The notes under the pieces were generated by a model. That model ran no database searches and had not been told where the DNA came from. It was given only the letters and a program-made list of their open reading frames with translations. A program made the position numbers and the translations under genes. 64,000 bases of DNA from the NCBI RefSeq assembly GCF_011057715.1, contig NZ_LNGH01000023.1:1-64000 (forward strand). The letters are read 5' to 3'. Shown here one piece after another: positions 12,255 to 19,627 of the stretch. Position 1 is the stretch's first letter. Every line of letters starts with the position of its first letter. The DNA comes from Marinitoga sp. 38H-ov (lineage in GTDB: Bacteria > Thermotogota > Thermotogae > Petrotogales > Petrotogaceae).

Positions 12255-12683
12255 TTAACCTTCTACTACTTCTATGCCCATGTTTCTTGCTGTACCTTTT
12301 ATAATCTCCATAGCTGCTTCAATTGTTCTAGCATTAAGGTCGGGCATTTTTATTTCTGCAATTTCTTTAACTTGAGACAATGTAATCTTTCCAACAATTT
12401 CTCTTCCAGGATTTGTAGCACCTTTTTTAAGTCCAGCTGCTTGTAAAATCAAGAAAGAAGCTGGGGGGGTTTTTAATTCAAATGTAAATGATCTGTCTTC
12501 AAAAACCGTAATTTCAACTGGGATAATCATTCCAGCTTTATCAGCTGTTGCAGCATTAAACTTTTTACAGAATTCCATCAAATTAACTCCATGTTGTCCC
12601 AATGCAGGACCAACTGGTGGAGCTGGTGTCGCTTTACCTGCTGGCAATTGCAATTTAACAATTCTTGCGATTTTTTTTGCCAT
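12255..12683 (-). CDS. rplK: 50S ribosomal protein L11
   Basis: L11, 142 residues, binds the GTPase-associated region of 23S rRNA together with L10. The proline-rich N-terminal switch ([21 protein letters not shown], about 15-35) and the C-terminal RNA-binding segment ([14 protein letters not shown]) are complete. It lies between nusG and rplA in the usual order. Confidence 0.97.
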   Translation of the reverse strand: MAKKIARIVKLQLPAGKATPAPPVGPALGQHGVNLMEFCKKFNAATADKAGMIIPVEITVFEDRSFTFELKTPPASFLILQAAGLKKGATNPGREIVGKITLSQVKEIAEIKMPDLNARTIEAAMEIIKGTARNMGIEVVEG

Positions 12684-12737
12684 ATTATTCCCTCCTTTGT
12701 GGTATTAGCGGAGTTATCCTCCCACTATATGAAAAAA

Positions 12738-13793
12738 TTAATCTATTTTTTCAATTTCAGTTAAACCTAATTCAACTTCAGTTTCTCTTCCAAACATATT
12801 TATTGTAACTTTAACTGTTTGTTTATGCAAATCAATATAAGTTATTTTACCTGTAAAGTATTCAAAAGGACCACTTACAATTCTTACATGTTCACCCAAT
12901 TCATAATCTGCTCTTATCTTACTTTCTTTTACTTCATAACTTTCTTCACCAGTTAATCTTAGTAACGCTTTAACTTCTTTAGTTTTTAATCGAACAGGAG
13001 TACCCCCTATGTTTATAAAATTAATTACATACGGTATATTTTTAACCATTTCTTGGGTCTCTTTATTTAATATCATTTCAATAAACATATAGCCAGGAAA
13101 TAATCTAGATATCTTCGTTTTTAATATTATTATTTCTTTTCTAGTAGCAAAATCTCTAATTTCAACCTTGCCAGAAGATTTAGCTTTATATTGTTTTTTA
13201 TTACCTAGTATTTGACCCTTTTCTACATATGTTCCTTTTCTAAAAGCATTAGAGTCAAAATTCTCTCTAAATATAAGATAAACATCTTTTCCTTCATTAT
13301 GTTGTATAACAACTCTTTTTAATTTTTCTATAGAAATAATAACACCATCTAAATCAGCTTCATATCCAGGTTCTTTTGCTAAAGGAATTCCAACATGTAT
13401 TGTGGAATTAACCTTTAATCCCCCTATGATTTTAGCACTTTCTGGAATTAAAAAAGTTTTTGTAAACTTTTTATCCTTTGTTTCAACTATTATTTTTCTA
13501 TAATTTTTAACTTCGACAATTGTTCCTGTATTTTTAACCAAAACTGCAGGTTCTTCAGCTAACAAATCACCTTTTTTAACATTTTCACCATTTTTTATAT
13601 AAACATGAGCATCTTCAGAAACTACAACTCTTTCTAATTTTTTATTTGTCAAATCTATTTCACTTTCTTCTGGTATTAATATTTTCCCAAACATCTTTTC
13701 TTTTTCATATAATCTAGCTTTTTCTTCTATCAATTCTTTTACTTTATATTCCATACCAGAAAAAGTTTGTAAAATATACCATTTTTTTTGCAT
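12738..13793 (-). CDS. nusG: transcription elongation factor NusG with inserted domain
   Basis: NusG couples RNA polymerase to ribosomes or Rho. Its 351 residues are nearly double the usual 180 because about 180 residues are inserted into the N-terminal NGN domain. The NGN fold begins with KKWYILQTFSGMEYKV at residue 3, is interrupted at about 48, and resumes with ISRLFPGYMFIEM near 228. The KOW domain (GEHVRIVSGPFEYFTG) is near 300. Such a domain II insertion is known from Thermotoga NusG and is one of the best phylum markers in this window. It is followed by rplK and preceded by secE, as expected. Confidence 0.97.
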   Translation of the reverse strand: MQKKWYILQTFSGMEYKVKELIEEKARLYEKEKMFGKILIPEESEIDLTNKKLERVVVSEDAHVYIKNGENVKKGDLLAEEPAVLVKNTGTIVEVKNYRKIIVETKDKKFTKTFLIPESAKIIGGLKVNSTIHVGIPLAKEPGYEADLDGVIISIEKLKRVVIQHNEGKDVYLIFRENFDSNAFRKGTYVEKGQILGNKKQYKAKSSGKVEIRDFATRKEIIILKTKISRLFPGYMFIEMILNKETQEMVKNIPYVINFINIGGTPVRLKTKEVKALLRLTGEESYEVKESKIRADYELGEHVRIVSGPFEYFTGKITYIDLHKQTVKVTINMFGRETEVELGLTEIEKID

Positions 13794-13815
13794 ATTTATT
13801 CACCTGCTTTATAAA

Positions 13816-14043
13816 TCATTGACTTGCTCCAGCACCTAATCCACTTTTAATACCTAATAGAGGGTATATAACTTTTGAAAATAAGTTTAATAATCCATAA
13901 TCAGCGATAAATAAATATAACGAAACAAATATCAATATTGCTAATACAATCAATGTAGAATTTACAGCTTCCTTCCTATTAGGCCATTTTACTTTTTTTC
14001 CTTCTTGTATTACAGAACTTAAAAACACCCAAAATTTTGACAT
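13816..14043 (-). CDS. secE: preprotein translocase subunit SecE
   Basis: Single-span SecE of 75 residues. The amphipathic N-terminal part carries the family pattern EGKKVKWPNRKEAVNST, and one membrane helix follows (LIVLAILIFVSLYLFIADYG). It holds the SecY channel together. It sits between rpmG and nusG, the near-universal location. The start ATG follows GGGGGTG. Confidence 0.95.
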   Translation of the reverse strand: MSKFWVFLSSVIQEGKKVKWPNRKEAVNSTLIVLAILIFVSLYLFIADYGLLNLFSKVIYPLLGIKSGLGAGASQ

Positions 14044-14072
14044 TAAAAAAACACCCCCAAAATTTAATCACT

Positions 14073-14092
14073 ACCCCCTATATTAAGGGGGT
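14073..14092 (-). other. hairpin between rpmG and secE
   Basis: Six-base GC arms (ACCCCC and GGGGGT) enclose an eight-base loop in the rpmG-secE gap. There is no T-tract after it on the minus strand, so it is more likely an mRNA processing or stabilising element than a terminator. Confidence 0.4.
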
Positions 14093-14117
14093 TGTTTTCG
14101 TTTTAGAAAATTTACTA

Positions 14118-14282
14118 TTATATTTTTGATTCAACATGTAATGTATGTTTATTACAATGTGGACAATATTTTTTTAATTCTAACTTGTTTTTAGCTGTTC
14201 TTTTTCTTTCTTTGTAATAATTTCTTCTATTACATTCAGAACATTTTAAAGATACTGTTAAAACAGGACTTTTAGCTGCCAT
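14118..14282 (-). CDS. rpmG: 50S ribosomal protein L33
   Basis: L33, 54 residues, starting [18 protein letters not shown] longer frame in the same register runs back through both tRNAs and is spurious; the ATG at 14282 has TGAGGTG upstream. Two CxxC pairs (CSEC and CPHC) form a zinc ribbon, so this is the zinc-binding paralogue type. It lies between the tRNA pair and secE and is probably processed from the same transcript as the tRNAs. Confidence 0.95.
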   Translation of the reverse strand: MAAKSPVLTVSLKCSECNRRNYYKERKRTAKNKLELKKYCPHCNKHTLHVESKI

Positions 14283-14316
14283 TATATTCACCTCACATAC
14301 ATTATAATTAATAAAA

Positions 14317-14403
14317 TGGTGGTGAGGGAAGGATTTGAACCTTCGAAGGCAATCCGCCAGCGGATTTACAGTCCGCCCCCTTTGGCCACTCGGGCACCTC
14401 ACC
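14317..14403 (-). tRNA. tRNA-Tyr (GTA)
   Basis: An 87-base tRNA. Acceptor arms are GGTGAGG and CCTCACC, then discriminator A and an encoded CCA. The anticodon loop is CTGTAAA with anticodon GTA. A long variable arm is present, as expected for class II bacterial tRNA-Tyr, and the T-loop reads TTCAAAT. It lies 13 bases downstream of tRNA-Thr. Confidence 0.95.
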
Positions 14404-14416
14404 ACCGATAATTTAC

Positions 14417-14492
14417 TGGAGCCGACGAAGGGACTTGAACCCCCAACCTGCTGATTACAAGTCAGCCGCTCTGCCAATTGAGCTACGTCGGC
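14417..14492 (-). tRNA. tRNA-Thr (TGT)
   Basis: A 76-base tRNA including an encoded CCA. The acceptor arms GCCGACG and CGTCGGC pair perfectly. The anticodon stem-loop reads CTGACTTGTAATCAG with anticodon TGT, and the T-loop is GTTCAAGTC. It is the first gene of the tRNA-rpmG-secE-nusG transcript. Confidence 0.95.
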
Positions 14493-14508
14493 AACTCATC
14501 CGGGGATT

Positions 14509-14537
14509 ATTATACCAGATAAATTCCTTTCTGTCAA
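14509..14537 (-). promoter_or_regulatory. perfect consensus sigma-70 promoter for the tRNA/ribosomal/rpo operon
   Basis: On the minus strand the sequence is TTGACA, a 17-base spacer ending in TGG, then TATAAT. This is the full -35 and -10 consensus with an extended -10 TG. The start of transcription would fall a few bases before tRNA-Thr. No other hexamer pair in the window matches this well, consistent with the need for very strong expression. Confidence 0.9.
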
Positions 14538-14835
14538 TTACCTTATGATTAAGAAGTTATTAATCATTTGAAACAATATATAACTATTGAATAAATACAT
14601 AAATATATATTAAAAATCACTTTAAATAAAAGTTTCAAATTCTTTCATGAATAAAATTTCATAATATACTGACGCATACTCACGCATACTTATGCATACT
14701 CACGCATACTCCATATAATAACTTTTAACCGTGAAAAATTTATCATACTCAATAGAAACAATAAAATATCATGTTTTTCTTTTTTTGTAACTTTAAGTAT
14801 AATAATAACGGAATTAAAACAAGGAGGGAAAAGAT
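14538..14835. other. divergent intergenic region upstream of the arginine deiminase operon
   Basis: This is the rest of a 343-base gap holding no gene. Besides the minus-strand promoter at 14509-14537 it contains the 10-bp tandem repeat at 14671-14710 and a TATAAT (14798-14803) that could be the arcA -10 box. No convincing -35 accompanies that box. Confidence 0.6.
14671..14710. repeat. four-unit 10-bp tandem repeat, possible operator array
   Basis: Four direct units of exactly ten bases: GACGCATACT, CACGCATACT, TATGCATACT, CACGCATACT. The core GCATACT is invariant. The array begins about 165 bases before arcA and ends about 90 bases upstream of its candidate -10 box. A spacing of one helical turn would place each unit on the same DNA face, as expected for cooperative binding of a regulator. 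No protein is identified. Confidence 0.7.
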
Positions 14836-16038
14836 ATGTGTATTAATGTATATTCAGAAGTTAAGGATTTAAAAAGAGTTTTACTACATAGACCAGGTTT
14901 AGAATTAGAAAATATGGAACCAGATTTATTAGAAGAATTATTATTCGAAGATATACCTTACTTAAAAAAAGCTCAACAAGAACACGATTATTTCGCAGAA
15001 GTATTAAGAACAAATGGTGTTCACGTAGAATATGTAACTGACTTATTAGCTACTGCTTTAAGTGAAAAAAATGTAAGAGAACATTTTGTTGATGAATATT
15101 TAAACTTAAGCGAAGTGAAAAATGAATACATTTTAGAAGCATTAAAGGATTATTTATTAAGTTTTGATACAAAAGGTATGATCAACAAAATCGTTGGCGG
15201 CGTTAGAATAAATGAATTTAATCTAAAAAAAGAAAATTTCTCTACAAAGGTAAGATTAAATAAACAATTCTATTTATTACCACTTCCTAATTTATACTTC
15301 CAAAGAGATCCTGTCGCATTTGTTGGTAATGGTATAGTAATAAATAAAATGATGACAAAAGCAAGAAGAAGAGAATCATTATTCATGAAATATGTAATTA
15401 ATTATAATAGAGATTATAAAGATACACCTATATATTATGATATGACAGAACATTTTGCTATTGAAGGTGGGGATATTTTAGTATTAACCAATAAAGTTTT
15501 AGCTATAGGAATTTCTCAAAGAACTGAACCTGAGGCTGTAGAAAAATTAGCTAAAAAGATTTTCTTCGATTCTAATGAAAGTTTTGATACAATACTAGCA
15601 ATTAATATACCTAAAAAAAGAGCATATATGCATCTTGATACTATATTTACAATGGTAGATGAAGATAAATTCTTAGCTCATTCAAAATTAGAATCAAGTT
15701 TATTGGTATATGTAATAAAGAAAGGTAATAATGAATTAGAAGTTATTGAAGAAAAATCTTCTTTAGAAAATATATTAAGAAAATACTTGAATAATGAAAA
15801 TATTAAGATTTTAAAATGCGGCGGAGATGATGAAATTGCTGCAAAAAGGGAACAATGGAATGATGGATCAAACGTATTAGCAATAAAACCTGGAGTTGTT
15901 ATTGCATACGATAGAAATTACGTAACAAATGAACTTTTAAGAGAAAATGGTATTAATGTTATTGAAATACCTTCAAGTGAACTTTCAAGAGGTCGTGGCG
16001 GACCAAGATGTATGTCTATGCCTATGAATAGAGGATAA
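14836..16038 (+). CDS. arcA: arginine deiminase
   Basis: Cytosolic enzyme of 400 residues that hydrolyses arginine to citrulline and ammonia, the first step of the ATP-yielding arginine deiminase pathway. Family landmarks are MCINVYSEVKDLKRVLLHRPG at the start, LYFQRDPVAFVGNG near 155, EGGDILVL near 209, the catalytic His in YMHLDTIF near 265 and the catalytic Cys in GGPRCMSMP near 392. GGAGGG precedes the ATG. The antiporter gene follows after 20 bases. Ornithine carbamoyltransferase and carbamate kinase are not in the window, so the pathway must be completed elsewhere. Confidence 0.95.
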   Translation: MCINVYSEVKDLKRVLLHRPGLELENMEPDLLEELLFEDIPYLKKAQQEHDYFAEVLRTNGVHVEYVTDLLATALSEKNVREHFVDEYLNLSEVKNEYILEALKDYLLSFDTKGMINKIVGGVRINEFNLKKENFSTKVRLNKQFYLLPLPNLYFQRDPVAFVGNGIVINKMMTKARRRESLFMKYVINYNRDYKDTPIYYDMTEHFAIEGGDILVLTNKVLAIGISQRTEPEAVEKLAKKIFFDSNESFDTILAINIPKKRAYMHLDTIFTMVDEDKFLAHSKLESSLLVYVIKKGNNELEVIEEKSSLENILRKYLNNENIKILKCGGDDEIAAKREQWNDGSNVLAIKPGVVIAYDRNYVTNELLRENGINVIEIPSSELSRGRGGPRCMSMPMNRG

Positions 16039-16058
16039 TATAAAAGGGAGGGATAGTT

Positions 16059-17468
16059 ATGGGAAATAACAAGGTTTTAGGTCTTTTTGCTTTAACAACT
16101 ATTGTTATCGGATCAATGATAGGAGCCGGAATATTTAATTCTCCAGCTGATTTAGGAAGCGTTGCAAATCCCGGACCTATCTTAATAGGTTGGTTAATAA
16201 CAGGTTTTGGCGTTTTCTCGCTAGCTATGGTATTCCAATTTTTATCAAATAAAAAACCAGAACTTGAAGGCGGAATCTATTCATATGCGAAGGAACAATT
16301 TGGTGAGTTCATAGGATTCAATTCTGCTTGGGGTTACTGGTGGTCAGCATTACTTGGAAATATTGCTTTTTTTGCTGTAATCATGAAGATATTAAGCGGA
16401 TATTTCCCTGTTTTAGAAGAAAATAAAATTATAGCTTTGATATTCTCCAGTATCATATTATGGGTTTATCACTTTTTAATTGTTAGCGGTATTAGGACAG
16501 CCGGTGTAACAAATGCTATATTAACTATTTTAAAATTAATTCCGTTATTTTTAGTTGCTATATTATCTCTTTTTGCTTTTAATCCAGATTTAATAAAAGA
16601 TGTATTCTTTTCAACAAAATTAGCGGCAACTGGAGAAACATCATCTATATTTAATCAAATTAATAATAGTTTTGGAACAATGCTATGGGCATTTATTGGT
16701 ATTGAAGGTGCTGTTGTTTTATCTAATAAGGCAAAATCTCAAAAAGATGTTGGAAAAGCTACAGTTATTGGATTTTTAATTACTTTAGTAGTATATATAG
16801 CGGTTTCTGTTCTTACAATGGGTGTTGTTCCACCTAGTGAATTAGTAAGTTCAACATCACCTCTTGGAACAGTTTTGAGTAAAATAATTGGAAAACCGGG
16901 CCAATATATATTAGATTTTGGATTTTTATTCTCAGTTTTCGGTGCATTATTAAGTTGGTTATTGTTAACTGCAGAAATACCATATATTGCAGCTTCTAAA
17001 GACAATGTTTTCCCAAAAAGATTTTCAGAACAAAATGAACATGCAACTCCAGTATTTTCTTTAACTATTACAAATATTATTACACAAATTTTCTTATTAT
17101 CATTATTATCTGATACTTTACAAAATGTTTATAATACTATTTTTTATATTGCTACTACAACAATATTATTACCTTACTTTTTCTCAGCAGTATTTGGAGT
17201 TAGAGTAGCAAATGATGAAAATAATGGATTATATAAGTTTTTTGCATGGATATCTGTGATTTATACAGCGTGGGTTATATATGCAGTTGGATGGATTTAT
17301 ATAATAACAGCATTAGTTATATATTCATTTGGAATTTTTGCCTACCCTATAGCCAAAAAAGAAAAAGGTGAATCTTTAACAAATACAAACAAAATAACTT
17401 ATGGAATAATGTGGGCAATTTCAATTGTGGTAATTGTATTAGTCGCAACAGGAAAATTAGTTGTATAA
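16059..17468 (+). CDS. arcD: APC-family amino acid antiporter, probably arginine/ornithine
   Basis: Membrane protein of 469 residues with about twelve hydrophobic segments. The N-terminus has the APC-superfamily pattern TTIVIGSMIGAGIFNSPADL (about 13-32), and a later conserved stretch reads TMLWAFIGIEGAVVLSNKA (about 205-225). This matches the basic amino acid/polyamine antiporter branch that exchanges arginine for ornithine. Its position 20 bases after arcA, with its own AGGGAGGG Shine-Dalgarno, supports that substrate. Specificity is inferred from context, not shown by residues. Confidence 0.85.
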   Translation: MGNNKVLGLFALTTIVIGSMIGAGIFNSPADLGSVANPGPILIGWLITGFGVFSLAMVFQFLSNKKPELEGGIYSYAKEQFGEFIGFNSAWGYWWSALLGNIAFFAVIMKILSGYFPVLEENKIIALIFSSIILWVYHFLIVSGIRTAGVTNAILTILKLIPLFLVAILSLFAFNPDLIKDVFFSTKLAATGETSSIFNQINNSFGTMLWAFIGIEGAVVLSNKAKSQKDVGKATVIGFLITLVVYIAVSVLTMGVVPPSELVSSTSPLGTVLSKIIGKPGQYILDFGFLFSVFGALLSWLLLTAEIPYIAASKDNVFPKRFSEQNEHATPVFSLTITNIITQIFLLSLLSDTLQNVYNTIFYIATTTILLPYFFSAVFGVRVANDENNGLYKFFAWISVIYTAWVIYAVGWIYIITALVIYSFGIFAYPIAKKEKGESLTNTNKITYGIMWAISIVVIVLVATGKLVV

Positions 17469-17594
17469 CAAACACTTTTTGTGCAAAATGTAATATAAAA
17501 AGATTTACATTGAGATTTAAAACATATGAAAAATTACTCCTTTTATTATAATATTTCTTTAGTCTAATTTTACTGAAAAAAATACTGGAATTAA

Positions 17595-17626
17595 TCAAAT
17601 GAGGCGCAAGCCTCATTTGATTTTTA
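17595..17626 (+). terminator. rho-independent terminator of the arc operon
   Basis: An 11-bp stem (TCAAATGAGGC with GCCTCATTTGA) has loop GCAA and is followed by TTTTTA. It lies 127 bases after the arcD stop, the first good terminator downstream. The GAGGC/GCCTC core recurs in the terminator at 19389. Confidence 0.8.
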
Positions 17627-17957
17627 TATATTATATAGTTGTTAAAGATGAGAAAATTCAGTATATATGTCTCAGGATGAGCTGCAAAATACATATTGTT
17701 AACTTTTGACAAAATATATTTCCATATATTTAAACTGAATTATAATCTTACAACATTTTTTATTAATTTCATAAAAGAACTTAATGTTCATTGTCATCAA
17801 AATTAAGAAAAAAATAATAAAATATATCACATAGTATAATAATTATATAATTTTATTAAATTTAAGAAAAAAATTTACAATTTATTTACTTTAATGTTGT
17901 TGATTGATTTTTTTTTTGCTAAAATTATTGCGAAGTGAAAATTATAACAATTAGCTT

Positions 17958-17981
17958 TTTCTGGTACCAGAAATTTTTTTT
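17958..17981. other. 16-bp perfect palindrome followed by T-run
   Basis: The sequence TTTCTGGTACCAGAAA is its own reverse complement and is followed by eight Ts. As RNA it could fold with loop GTAC as a small terminator; as DNA it could be a repressor dyad. It lies just upstream of the decayed operon that begins near 17996. Confidence 0.5.
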
Positions 17982-17995
17982 AATCTTAAGAAAAA

Positions 17996-18094
17996 AGAGG
18001 TGGTTATATAGATCCAGTGATGGAAATATATTTTGTCATAGGAATTTGTATAGCAAATGGATGTTATGTAGATTACTGTTTATATTTTTTCTAA
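17996..18094 (+). pseudogene. small cysteine-containing peptide gene with lost or weak start
   Basis: A GAGGTGG Shine-Dalgarno is followed at the ideal distance by ATA (18008), not ATG, in a frame that continues with an in-frame ATG at 18020 and ends at TAA 18092. From that ATG it encodes 24 residues including FVIGICIANGCYVDYC. A peptide with three Cys upstream of decayed transporter genes recalls small exported or modified peptides with dedicated ABC exporters. The reading frame is short and could be chance. No family is recognised. Confidence 0.3.
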
Positions 18095-18360
18095 GTATTT
18101 TACCTTCAAAATGAATATCGATAATTCAGAAAAGGCTCATAATCAGAAAATAAAAGATTTTCAAATTTTAAAAATGATAAAGAATTAAAATACAAATCTG
18201 TAATATAAAGATTTTTTAGAGTTGTATTATATTTAAATAGTAACAAATATAATATCTGGTATTATGGAACCAAAAACTTGTGGAGTAAGAATATACTTGT
18301 ATTTTAGATTAGCGTATAGGTTTAGATTGTAATATTGATATTTAATTAAACAATATAAAT

Positions 18361-18810
18361 ATTAATAAAAATTATTGGATTACATTATATAAACGATAAA
18401 AATGAATTTGCAGTACCTATTTTATTAATATTACTTTCAGATATAGCTTTTAATATAGAATACAGGGAAGGGATATATCTCACACATATATTAAATACAG
18501 GTAACAAAGAAAATTTGTTATACAAATATTAAGAACAATAGTATATATTTCTCTTTCAATTTTAGTATCAACATTCATACCTGGAAAGCTTTTTATAGGT
18601 AATATAATAACAATAGGATTAATTTTTATAAATTTCAAAATAACATTTGGTTATTATATATATCATCCTGAACTAGAAAAATTATTAAAAATGATAATGA
18701 TAGAAAATTTTCATGATGGATGGAAATTTTCAATATTTTTGATTATATTATTCACACTACTTTCTTATACAAATATAAAAAGAGTCAAAACATATAATGT
18801 TGCTTTTTAG
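18361..18810 (+). pseudogene. decayed membrane protein, probable ABC-type permease
   Basis: Two adjoining frames give clearly hydrophobic protein. The first reads FAVPILLILLSDIAFNIEY and stops at 18530-18532. The second, shifted, continues from 18532 with VYISLSILVSTFIPGKLF and then FSIFLIILFTLLSY, ending at TAG 18808. A single indel near 18530 would join them. No start codon with a ribosome site is evident upstream. The remnant stands directly before the decayed permease copy, so it was probably the first permease of a three-gene exporter operon. Confidence 0.55.
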
Positions 18811-18818
18811 GTGAAACT

Positions 18819-19133
18819 ATGAAAACAAAAAAATTCATATATTTTCTGGTAAGAGATATATTAATATGGAAAAGTTATAAAACACAGGCAGTGTTGGGAA
18901 TACTCAGTGGATTTTTGTTTATTACAATTTAGATTTATAGGAAGGTTAATATATAAAATACTTTCAAAAATGATATTTACAATAATAAACACAGGAATAG
19001 TATTTATATTTTTAATATACACATTTAATGTAGAAATAAAAACGAATATAATGCTTCAATATCGATAATAAAATGTAAGTTTGAGTAGAATAATGTTATT
19101 AAGATTCATAACAATAACCAAAAATGGATAATC
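18819..19133 (+). pseudogene. truncated copy of the ABC-2 permease at 91-903
   Basis: From the ATG the DNA closely follows the start of the intact permease gene (shared stretch AAAACACAGGCAGTGTTGGG), then drifts out of frame at GGATTTTTG where bases are missing. Roughly 200 bases are deleted (intact 228-424), and it resumes with ACACAGGAATAGT and related sequence up to an ATAACCAAAAA segment that matches intact positions 600-610. Stops occur in all useful frames, so this is a non-functional paralogue. Confidence 0.85.
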
Positions 19134-19139
19134 AAATAG

Positions 19140-19397
19140 CGCAGATATCATTTACAAATTGAATTTAAAGAAAAATCAAAACTTTTTTGAAATGTTAAGT
19201 AACGGAAAAAATTAAGAGTTAAGGTTATACGAAACAATAAAATCAAATATTGGAAGCATAAGCCGGACTAAAATAGAAGAATTTTTAAAAAAAGAAAAAT
19301 CAATAATATTGTCAAATCATGATGCAAGTGAAATAGAAAAACAATATAGTCACTAGAAAACACAAGGAAAAATGAAGAAAAATCACTTAAAAAATGA
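19140..19397 (+). pseudogene. fragmented copy of the ABC ATPase at 915-1637
   Basis: Short blocks match the intact ATPase gene in the same order: around intact 1190-1230 (TTTGAAATGTTAAGTAAC versus TTTGGAATGTTAAATAAC), 1285-1335 (GGTTATACGAAA and TGGAAGCAT), 1450-1525 (the H-loop region, AATCATGATG then AGTGAAATAGAAAAA) and the last 45 bases through the stop. The Walker A and signature regions are missing. It directly follows the permease remnant, as in the intact pair. Confidence 0.8.
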
Positions 19398-19417
19398 GGC
19401 GATATGCCTCATTTTTT
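19389..19417 (+). terminator. terminator after the decayed ABC locus
   Basis: The stem AAAAAATGAGGC with GCCTCATTTTTT has loop GATAT and ends in a T-run. It overlaps the last codons of the ATPase remnant. It is still intact although the genes before it are ruined, so it has probably outlived the operon it served. Confidence 0.85.
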
Positions 19418-19627
19418 AACTTTAATATAGTATAATTTAGTTTTATATGAGAAGATTTGGATCCCTTTGTTAATATAAATTATTTATTCAAAAAAATATA
19501 TCAAAATTACTATTAAATTCTATAAATACTCATGATTCGTGATAGAGTTTGCTTATAAATCATCAGGAATTTTCAGAAGATTTTGTGTTATAATGTTATG
19601 TTAAAATCTTTTAAAGGGGTGAGTATT

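Larger units (their letters stand above)
17469..17990. other. non-coding region after arcD
   Basis: About 520 AT-rich bases without a supportable gene. It contains the arc terminator (17595-17626) and a 16-bp palindrome followed by a T-run (17958-17980). Upstream of the palindrome lies TTGTTG, 17 bases, TAAAAT (about 17894-17922), a possible promoter. If real, it would give a very short transcript ending at the palindrome. Confidence 0.4.

Noticed and set aside
14283-14477. N-terminal extension of the rpmG frame through both tRNA genes
   Set aside because: It consists of tRNA sequence read as protein; the ATG at 14282 has a proper ribosome site and gives the normal 54-residue L33.
14671-14710. 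CRISPR array or tRNA-linked attachment site
   Set aside because: Units are contiguous 10-mers without spacers, and there is no integrase or duplicated tRNA end near them.
17347-17712. Minus-strand frame of about 120 codons at the end of arcD
   Set aside because: It runs through the arc terminator and antisense arcD, lacks a ribosome site and has no coherent protein features.
17627-19420. Insertion sequence or prophage remnant explaining the decayed region
   Set aside because: No transposase, integrase or terminal inverted repeats were seen; the recognisable fragments are ABC transporter genes.
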